From Candidatus Delongbacteria bacterium (GTDB lineage Bacteria > JAGOEH01), in assembly GCA_017997825.1 (NCBI GenBank), contig JAGOEH010000164.1, positions 1 through 6,987 on the forward strand: a DNA stretch of 6,987 bases. The letters are read 5' to 3'. Below, one piece after another: positions 1-6,987 of the stretch (positions are counted from its first letter, which is position 1; each line of letters opens with the position of its first letter). The notes beneath the pieces were generated by a model. It did not search any database. It saw nothing but the letters and a program-made list of their open reading frames with translations, and was not told where the DNA came from. The translations under genes and the position numbers were made by a program.

Positions 1-1086
1 ATCGTAGAGGGGGGGACCGGTTTTATTCCAGGTCCGTTCGGTTGCGGGAAAACCGTTCTTCAGCACAGTTTGTCGAAGAATGCCGAAGCCGATCTGATTA
101 TTGTAGCGGCGTGTGGTGAGCGTGCCAATGAGGTGGTGGAGCTCTTTACCGAGTTTCCCGAACTGGATGATCCCCGCACCGGCCGAAAACTGATGGAACG
201 GACCACCATTATCTGTAATACCTCCAATATGCCGGTGGCCGCCCGTGAAGCCTCCGTCTATACGGCTATGACCCTGGCCGAGTATTACCGTTCGATGGGG
301 CTGAGAGTGTTGCTGCTGGCGGATTCCACCTCCCGATGGGCACAAGCGTTGCGGGAAATGTCCAACCGTATGGAAGAATTACCGGGTCCGGATGCTTTTC
401 CGATGGATCTGCCGGCTATTGTATCCAATTTTTATTCTCGGGCTGGATTCGTTTTCCTGAATAACGGATCGACCGGGTCGATTACATTTATCGGCACTGT
501 TTCACCAGCCGGCGGTAATCTGAAGGAACCGGTCACCGAATCCACCAAAAAAGCCGCCCGATGTTTCTATGCCCTCTCGCAGCAGCGCGCCGACAGCAAA
601 CGCTATCCGGCCGTCGATCCGATCGACAGCTATTCCAAGTATCTGGAATATGATGAGGTCAGAGATTATCTAAATAACCACATTTCCCCGACCTGGATCA
701 CTGACGTCTATCAGGCCAAAGACATACTGATGCGTGGTAAGGAAGCCTTCGAACAGATCAACATCCTGGGTGACGATGGCGTTCCGGTCGATTATCATGT
801 CCGATACTGGAAATCCGAGATTATCGATTTTGTCATCCTCCAACAGGACGGCTTCGATAAGATCGATGCCTCCAGCCCCATCGATCGGCAGAAGTATATG
901 CTGGAAAAGGTATTGCATATCTGCCGGACTCAGTTCAATTTTGATTCCTTCGAAGAGGTCGGCGCTTATTTCCGTCAGATCAACAATAAGTTTAAACAGA
1001 TGAATTATTCGGAGTTCAAATCTGAAAAATTCCTTCAGTATGAGTATGAGCTGAATCAGTTAATGGCTGAAAGGAAGGTGAGCTGA
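1..1086 (+). CDS. atpA: V-type ATPase subunit A, catalytic (5' partial)
   Basis: This is the catalytic nucleotide-binding subunit of the cytoplasmic V1 head, which hydrolyses or makes ATP in alternation with subunit B. The reading frame is open from base 1, so the start lies upstream; 361 residues are visible. The Walker A loop GPFGCGKT is at visible residues 11-18 (bases 31-54). The catalytic glutamate is E40 in the CGERANEV block, and the LLLADSTSRWAQALREMS block follows at about 100. The later blocks VSPAGGNLKEPVTE and KRYPAVDPIDSYSKY are typical of the chlamydia/spirochaete/Bacteroidetes-type A subunit. The C-terminal helical domain is complete. The stop TGA (1084-1086) shares one base with the atpB start, which suggests coupled translation. 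The N-terminal barrel and the non-homologous insert domain are not in view. The P-loop cysteine is a variant on the more usual Ala or Ser. Identification is very secure. Confidence 0.97.
   Translation: MVEGGTGFIPGPFGCGKTVLQHSLSKNAEADLIIVAACGERANEVVELFTEFPELDDPRTGRKLMERTTIICNTSNMPVAAREASVYTAMTLAEYYRSMGLRVLLLADSTSRWAQALREMSNRMEELPGPDAFPMDLPAIVSNFYSRAGFVFLNNGSTGSITFIGTVSPAGGNLKEPVTESTKKAARCFYALSQQRADSKRYPAVDPIDSYSKYLEYDEVRDYLNNHISPTWITDVYQAKDILMRGKEAFEQINILGDDGVPVDYHVRYWKSEIIDFVILQQDGFDKIDASSPIDRQKYMLEKVLHICRTQFNFDSFEEVGAYFRQINNKFKQMNYSEFKSEKFLQYEYELNQLMAERKVS
1072..1081 (+). promoter_or_regulatory. Shine-Dalgarno site of atpB
   Basis: The purine-rich run AGGAAGGTGA lies inside the last codons of atpA and ends 4 bases before the ATG at 1086. 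It fixes the atpB start and supports ribosome re-initiation at the TGATG stop/start overlap. Confidence 0.7.
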
Positions 1087-2411
1087 TGAAGACCGTGGCT
1101 TTTCAGAGAATATACACCAAGATCACCCAGATCACCAAAGCCACCTGTTCCCTGCAGGCGACCGGGGTCGGATATGATGAGATGGCCATGGTAAGCGGCC
1201 GTCTGGCTCAGGTGGTCAAAATTATGGGGGATAATGTCACCCTCCAGATCTTTTCGGGAACGGAAGGGGTTCCGACCAATGCCGAGGTGGTTTTTCTGGG
1301 CAAACCCCCAACCCTGAAAGTCAGCGATGAATTAGCCGGCCGTTTCTTTAATGCGTATGGTGATCCCATCGATGGAGGGCCGGATGTCGAGGGCGAGGAA
1401 CGTGAAATCGGAGGTCCATCGGTCAATCCGGTTCGCCGCAAACAGCCTTCGGAGCTGATTGCGACCGGAATTGCCGGGATCGATTTGAACAATACCCTGG
1501 TGACCGGCCAGAAAATTCCATTTTTTGCCGATCCGGACCAGCCCTACAATCAGGTGATGGCCATGGTGGCCTTACGAGCCAAGGCCGATAAAATCATTTT
1601 GGGCGGGATGGGATTATCGAATGATGATTATCTTTATTATAAGAATGTTTTCGATAATGCCGGCGCCCTGGACCGCATCATCAGTTTTGTCAACACCACC
1701 GAAGATCCTCCGGTCGAACGACTGCTGGTGCCCAACATGGCCCTGACGGCCGCCGAGTATTTTGCGGTCGACAAAAATGAAAAAGTGCTGGTCCTGCTGA
1801 CCGATATGACACTTTTCTGCGACGCCCTCAGCATCGTGTCCAACCGTATGGATCAGATTCCATCCAAGGACAGCATGCCGGGTTCGCTGTATAGTGATTT
1901 GGCCAAAATCTATGAAAAGGCCGTTCAGTTTCCCAGCGGCGGATCAATTACCATTATTGCGGTGACGACGTTATCGGGAGGGGATATCACCCATGCCATT
2001 CCGGATAACACCGGGTATATCACCGAAGGACAGCTTTTTTTGCGGCGTGACACGGAAATCGGAAAGGTGATTGTAGATCCGTTCCGAAGTCTGTCCCGGT
2101 TGAAACAATTGGTGAGCGGCAAGAAAACCCGTCCGGATCACCCGCAGGTTATGAACGCGGCGATCCGCCTTTATGCGGATGCAGCCAATGCCCGCACCAA
2201 AATGGAAAACGGGTTTGATCTGACTGAATACGACGAACGCGCCCTGAAATTCGCCCACGATTATTCCGAACAGTTACTGGCCATTGACATCAATATCGAT
2301 ACCGATAAGATGCTGGACACCGGTTGGGATCTGTTCAAAAAGTATTTCACTCCGACCGAAGTCGGTATCAAAAAGGAATTCGTCGATCAATTCTGGCCTA
2401 AAGATGAATAA
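1086..2411 (+). CDS. atpB: V-type ATPase subunit B, non-catalytic
   Basis: This is the regulatory nucleotide-binding subunit that alternates with A in the V1 hexamer. The protein has 441 residues, slightly shorter than the roughly 460 of the Enterococcus type. The N-terminal barrel starts at once (FQRIYTKITQI), and the FNAYGDPIDGGP block is at 88-99. The loop where B subunits usually have a SGSGLPHN-like sequence here reads FFADPDQPYN (146-155), so no Walker A motif is present, as expected for a non-catalytic subunit. The VLLTDMTLFCDALSIVSNRM block is at 235-254 and IPDNTGYITEGQ at 305-316. SLSRL at 335-339 supplies R338, which matches the arginine finger reaching into the A-subunit site in known structures. 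The start is set by a Shine-Dalgarno site and the one-base overlap with atpA. The stop TAA is at 2409-2411. Confidence 0.97.
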   Translation: MKTVAFQRIYTKITQITKATCSLQATGVGYDEMAMVSGRLAQVVKIMGDNVTLQIFSGTEGVPTNAEVVFLGKPPTLKVSDELAGRFFNAYGDPIDGGPDVEGEEREIGGPSVNPVRRKQPSELIATGIAGIDLNNTLVTGQKIPFFADPDQPYNQVMAMVALRAKADKIILGGMGLSNDDYLYYKNVFDNAGALDRIISFVNTTEDPPVERLLVPNMALTAAEYFAVDKNEKVLVLLTDMTLFCDALSIVSNRMDQIPSKDSMPGSLYSDLAKIYEKAVQFPSGGSITIIAVTTLSGGDITHAIPDNTGYITEGQLFLRRDTEIGKVIVDPFRSLSRLKQLVSGKKTRPDHPQVMNAAIRLYADAANARTKMENGFDLTEYDERALKFAHDYSEQLLAIDINIDTDKMLDTGWDLFKKYFTPTEVGIKKEFVDQFWPKDE

Positions 2412-2416
2412 GGGGA
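2409..2416 (+). promoter_or_regulatory. Shine-Dalgarno site of atpD overlapping the atpB stop
   Basis: TAAGGGGA includes the atpB stop codon TAA, and its last base lies 6 bases before the ATG at 2423. It supports that start and suggests coupled translation of B and D. Confidence 0.65.
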
Positions 2417-2422
2417 TGCTGC

Positions 2423-3021
2423 ATGGCAATCAAATTTCAATACAATAAAACCTCCCTGCATGAGCTGAATAAGCAATTGCGGGTTCGTCTTCGTGCCTTG
2501 CCGACGCTTCAGAATAAGGAATCCGCGTTGCGGATGGAAGTAAAAAAAGCCAAGGATAAAGCGGACGAATACCGAACCCTCCTGCAGGACAGAATCAGCG
2601 AATACCAAAAGATGGTACGCCTTTGGGTGGAGTATGATCCCGAGCTGGTTCGAATCGATGATGTCCGGCTGAGCAGCAAAAAGATTGCCGGTGTCCAAAC
2701 ACCCATTCTGGAGGAGGTCCTCTTTTCCATCAAGCCGATCAGCCTCTTCAATCAGCCGGATTGGACCATGGAAGGGATCCGGATCATTCAGGGTTTGGCC
2801 CGGGTGGCCATCGAACGTGAATTCTTTATGCGTAAGATGCACCTGCTGGATTATGCCCGGCGCAAAACCACCCAAAAGGTCAATCTGTATGAGAAAGTCC
2901 AGATTCCCGGCTATGATGATGCCATTCGTAAGATCAAACGATTCCTGGAGGATGAGGAAAATCTATCCAAATCAGCCCAGAAAATCGTGAAAAACCGATC
3001 GGTGGAAACGGGGGTTGCCTC

Positions 3022-3025
<4 letters not shown>
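2423..3025 (+). CDS. atpD: V-type ATPase subunit D, central rotor shaft
   Basis: This is the central stalk subunit. Its long antiparallel coiled coil turns inside the A3B3 head and couples ATP turnover to rotation of the membrane ring. The protein has 200 residues, close to the usual size of about 200-215. The N-terminal helix (about 10-65) and the C-terminal helix (about 118-195) are rich in Lys, Arg, Glu and Leu in a heptad-like pattern. The N-terminal signature FQYNKTSLHELNKQL and the C-terminal REFFMRKMHLLDYARRKTTQKVNLYEK fit the family, where RRT/RRK plus RVNALE-like text is typical. The middle (about 75-112) is the less helical region that contacts the stalk base. It lies 11 bases after atpB, and its TGA overlaps the atpI ATG by four bases (ATGA at 3022-3025). 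The assignment rests on family pattern plus operon position and is secure. Confidence 0.93.
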
Positions 3026-5288
<2,263 letters not shown>

Positions 5289-5319
5289 TTATGCTGTACC
5301 TGATTTGATATCTGGAAAT

Positions 5320-5356
5320 AAAAAAAGCGGCTTTCCTTTCGGGAAGCCGCTTTTTT
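5320..5356. terminator. Bidirectional rho-independent terminator
   Basis: A 10-base-pair stem (5327-5336 with 5341-5350, one G-T pair) encloses the loop TTTC (5337-5340). It is preceded by seven A (5320-5326) and followed by six T (5351-5356). Read on +, it ends the ATPase operon 30 bases after atpK. Read on -, it ends the tRNA-Gly transcript 3 bases after the mature tRNA end. Both directions have a proper U-tract. Confidence 0.92.
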
Positions 5357-5358
5357 CA

Positions 5359-5430
5359 AGCGAGCGACGGGGGTCGAACCCGCGACTTTCAGCTTGGGAA
5401 GCTGACATTCTACCACTGAATTACGCTCGC
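5359..5430 (-). tRNA. tRNA-Gly(CCC)
   Basis: The reverse strand folds into a full cloverleaf. The acceptor stem is GCGAGCG/CGCUCGC, and the D stem AUUC/GAAU has loop AGUGGUA. The anticodon stem UCAGC/GCUGA has loop UUCCCAA, giving anticodon CCC (bases 5398-5396), which reads GGG. The variable region is AAGUC. The T stem GCGGG/CCCGU has loop UUCGACC. The discriminator is U (5359), as in bacterial glycine tRNAs. The length is 72 with the discriminator. The bases after it are TGA rather than CCA, so the 3' CCA must be added enzymatically. The D stem begins with A10-U25 instead of the near-universal G10. The gene has its own promoter and terminator. Confidence 0.96.
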
Positions 5431-5441
5431 ACAATGGTTTC

Positions 5442-5470
5442 AATATACGCCAAACTTCGATGAATGTCAA
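5442..5470 (-). promoter_or_regulatory. Sigma-70 promoter of tRNA-Gly
   Basis: On the - strand the -35 box is a perfect TTGACA (5470-5465). A 17-base spacer follows, then the -10 box TATATT (5447-5442). Transcription should start near 5435, giving a leader of about five bases before the tRNA at 5430. The arrangement is as expected for a strong stable-RNA promoter. Confidence 0.88.
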
Positions 5471-5482
5471 GCCGCTTTTTCA

Positions 5483-5493
5483 TAAAATATAAC
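5483..5493 (+). promoter_or_regulatory. Possible -10 region of the acetate-kinase-like gene
   Basis: The downstream gene lies after a terminator and diverges from the tRNA, so it needs its own promoter. The only candidate I see is the AT-rich TAAAATATAAC, which contains TAAAAT (5483-5488) and TATAAC (5488-5493). It would place the start of transcription at about 5495-5500, 15-20 bases before the chosen ATG. No good -35 box is found at the right distance, so this is tentative. Confidence 0.3.
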
Positions 5494-5514
5494 CGAAGAT
5501 TGGATTTTGTTCCC

Positions 5515-6723
5515 ATGATAACCTTATTCTTATCCGCCCATCCCAATGAATTTGAATTCGCTCTGATCCGTATCCCCGAGAATCAGATCATGGCCTGTGG
5601 TTCGGTTACCTCAATCGGAGAAGATTTCTCGGTCCTTGAGTATGTTTATGGAAATCACCATCCGATTAAAATGAAAAAGATCTTTTACGACTATCACAAT
5701 GCCTTAAAAGAGGTATTCAAATGGCTTCAGGATGAACAATACGGGGTTCTGACATCCGCCAGCCAGATCAATTATATCATTCATCGGGTGGTTTATTGCT
5801 GTAATGCCCCCCATAATCCAGCCCGTATCACACCGGCTATCCTGAAAATGATCGAGGAAGGGATCTCGCTGGCCCCCCTTCATAACAACAGCAATCTTTT
5901 GTTGATCAAATCCGCGATGGCGATGGTGGATCATCCTCATTTCGCTTTCTTCGATAACTGTTTCTTCAATGATATGCCGGCCTATAACTCACTCTACGCC
6001 CTGCCGACTTTGCTTAACCAGAAACTGAATATCCGCAAACTGGGATTTCATGGAATCCAGCATCACGACAATCTGAAAAAAACCGCCGAATTGCTCAATA
6101 AACCCGAATCCAAAGTCAATATGATCAGTTGCTATCTGGGTAGGGGTATAACACTGGCGGCGATTCGTGAGGGTAAAGCCTGTGACAGTGATTCCGGATA
6201 CAGCACCCTATCCGGGATTCCAACGCTCCATAAATCAGGCAGTTTCGATCCGGCGATCGTACTGTTTTTACTGGAGAATAATCACTATCCCCTGACGGAT
6301 TTAAAGACCATGCTCTATAGTCAATCCGGCCTCCAGTCCATGATCCATCAGCCGATAACCTATCGAGATCTCTTTGAAAACGCTCATCCCGCTGACCCGG
6401 AGAAGGAAGAGCTGGCAAACTATTTTGTGATGAGGGTTTCCAAAGAAATCTCAAGGATGCTGCCCAATTTTTCCCGGCTGGATGCTCTGGCCTTTTCCGG
6501 TGAAATTGTGCTGGCTTTTCCTGAATTGAGATCACGTTTGATCCGGCAATTATCGTTCCTTAAAATCAAACTGGATCCGGAATCCAACCGGATCAATCAA
6601 CCCGGGAGCCGGATTTCAACCAAGGATTCATCCGTCAATATCCTGATTTTTGAAAACCACCTTTTTCTGGCCATGGCCCGCATCATTTCCGAGAATAAGA
6701 CCTGTCTGGCCTCGTTGATGTGA
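5515..6723 (+). CDS. Acetate-kinase-family protein, probable pseudoenzyme
   Basis: The protein has 402 residues, the usual acetate kinase length. Blocks align to the family almost without gaps: HRVVYCCN (90-97), LAPLHNN (119-125), FDNCFFNDMP (146-155), LGFHGIQH (176-183), YLGRGITLAAIREGK (207-221), KSGSFDP (240-246) and SGLQSMIHQPITYRDL (271-286). In Methanosarcina acetate kinase numbering, R91, H123, D148, H180 and R285 are kept. The N-terminal phosphate loop NAGSSSLK is replaced by SAHPNEFE (7-14), H208 by Y207, N211 by R210, R241 by K240 and D283 by T282. The FTGGIGEN adenosine block has become FSGEIVLA, and the C-terminal EE pair is lost. ATP-dependent acetate phosphorylation is therefore unlikely. 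The frame is intact, so it is not a decayed gene. The ATG at 5515 is chosen because it matches the family N-terminus; a longer start at 5464 would overlap the tRNA promoter. No clear ribosome site is seen. Confidence 0.85.
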   Translation: MITLFLSAHPNEFEFALIRIPENQIMACGSVTSIGEDFSVLEYVYGNHHPIKMKKIFYDYHNALKEVFKWLQDEQYGVLTSASQINYIIHRVVYCCNAPHNPARITPAILKMIEEGISLAPLHNNSNLLLIKSAMAMVDHPHFAFFDNCFFNDMPAYNSLYALPTLLNQKLNIRKLGFHGIQHHDNLKKTAELLNKPESKVNMISCYLGRGITLAAIREGKACDSDSGYSTLSGIPTLHKSGSFDPAIVLFLLENNHYPLTDLKTMLYSQSGLQSMIHQPITYRDLFENAHPADPEKEELANYFVMRVSKEISRMLPNFSRLDALAFSGEIVLAFPELRSRLIRQLSFLKIKLDPESNRINQPGSRISTKDSSVNILIFENHLFLAMARIISENKTCLASLM

Positions 6724-6763
6724 GGACGGACCACGTTGTTTCGGGAATGGTTTTGACGGGGCA

Positions 6764-6987
6764 TTAAAAAAAGCGGCGAATCAACCGACTCCAAAACATC
6801 CGCATATCATCCAAATAGGTATAGAAAACCGGGACAGCCAATAAGGTCAAAAGGGTGGAACTCAATAATCCTCCAATCATAGTGATTCCCATCGGTGAAT
6901 AGGGAATCCCGACCAGCGAGGTATTTCCGACCGCCATTGGAATTAATCCGCAAATCGTTGTCATCGCCGTCATTATGATGGGACGGA
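6764..6987 (-). CDS. RND efflux transporter, inner-membrane pump, C-terminal end (partial)
   Basis: Only the last 73 residues are inside the window; the gene continues beyond base 6987. They show the family's terminal membrane helices: RPIIMTAMTTICGLIPMAVG, then GIPYSPMGITMIGG, then LLSSTLLTLLAVPVFYTYLDD and a short basic tail ending RRFF. This pattern is typical of AcrB/HAE1-type proton-driven pumps that export drugs or other small molecules as part of a three-part envelope complex. The substrate and subfamily cannot be read from this end. The ATG at 6973 is internal, because the frame stays open to the window edge. The gene converges on the acetate-kinase-like gene with a 40-base gap (6724-6763) in which I see no convincing terminator hairpin. 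Confidence 0.9.
   Translation of the reverse strand, partial: RPIIMTAMTTICGLIPMAVGNTSLVGIPYSPMGITMIGGLLSSTLLTLLAVPVFYTYLDDMRMFWSRLIRRFF

Noticed and set aside
70-72. TTG as the start of subunit A
   Set aside because: The frame is open upstream to base 1 and encodes the Walker A loop before this codon, so the true start is outside the window.
2387-2875. 162-codon frame on the - strand opposite atpD
   Set aside because: It lies wholly antisense to a confident operon gene, has no ribosome site or family resemblance, and is best seen as a shadow frame.
5464-5514. 17-residue N-terminal extension of the acetate-kinase-like protein
   Set aside because: It overlaps the -35 box of the tRNA promoter, has no ribosome site, and is absent from the family, whose N-terminus aligns to the ATG at 5515.
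6125-6535. 136-codon frame on the - strand inside the acetate-kinase-like gene
   Set aside because: It is antisense to conserved kinase-fold blocks and has no recognisable domain.
5515-6723. Reading the acetate-kinase-like gene as a decayed pseudogene
   Set aside because: The frame is intact at full family length, with conserved structural blocks and no frameshift or stop. The losses are confined to functional residues, which points to a pseudoenzyme rather than a broken gene.
6724-6763. Possible terminator between the converging genes
   Set aside because: I looked for a GC-rich stem followed by T in either direction and found no convincing hairpin.
6971-6973. ATG as the start of a small 69-residue membrane protein
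   Set aside because: The upstream codons RPII continue the RND motif to the window edge, so this is an internal Met of a large transporter.

Overview
This window comes from a bacterium of roughly balanced base composition. It holds the distal part of a bacterial V/A-type ATPase operon on the + strand. After it come a glycine tRNA gene (- strand), a gene for a strongly degenerate acetate-kinase-like protein (+ strand), and the last codons of an RND efflux transporter (- strand). The ATPase order A-B-D-I-K with no C, F or G gene between them is the arrangement known from Chlamydia, spirochaetes and some Bacteroidetes-related (FCB-group) lineages. Subunits A and B carry sequence idioms of that same bacterial branch rather than the Thermus/Enterococcus or archaeal branch. 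I cannot assign a phylum more precisely from this sequence alone.

Layout: 1-1086 subunit A (5' end outside the window); 1086-2411 subunit B; 2423-3025 subunit D; 3022-4803 subunit I; 4827-5288 subunit K. The genes overlap or lie within 23 bases of each other, so they read as one transcript. It ends at a strong hairpin (5320-5356) that has a T-tract on one side and an A-tract on the other, so it can also terminate the tRNA transcript arriving from the opposite strand. The tRNA-Gly(CCC) lies at 5430-5359 on the - strand with a near-consensus sigma-70 promoter just upstream. Diverging from it is a 402-codon acetate-kinase-family gene (5515-6723). It converges on the RND transporter end (6764-6987).

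A and B form the catalytic/regulatory hexamer head, D is the central rotor shaft, I is the membrane stator with the essential arginines, and K is the proteolipid rotor ring. K keeps every residue known to coordinate Na+ in the Enterococcus hirae ring, so this enzyme is predicted to move Na+ rather than H+.

The most unusual item is the acetate-kinase-like protein. It aligns nearly without gaps to the family in several blocks and has full length, but most catalytic and nucleotide-binding residues are replaced. It looks like a maintained pseudoenzyme or a protein with a changed function. The rest of the window is conventional. I saw no CRISPR array, insertion sequence or defence system.
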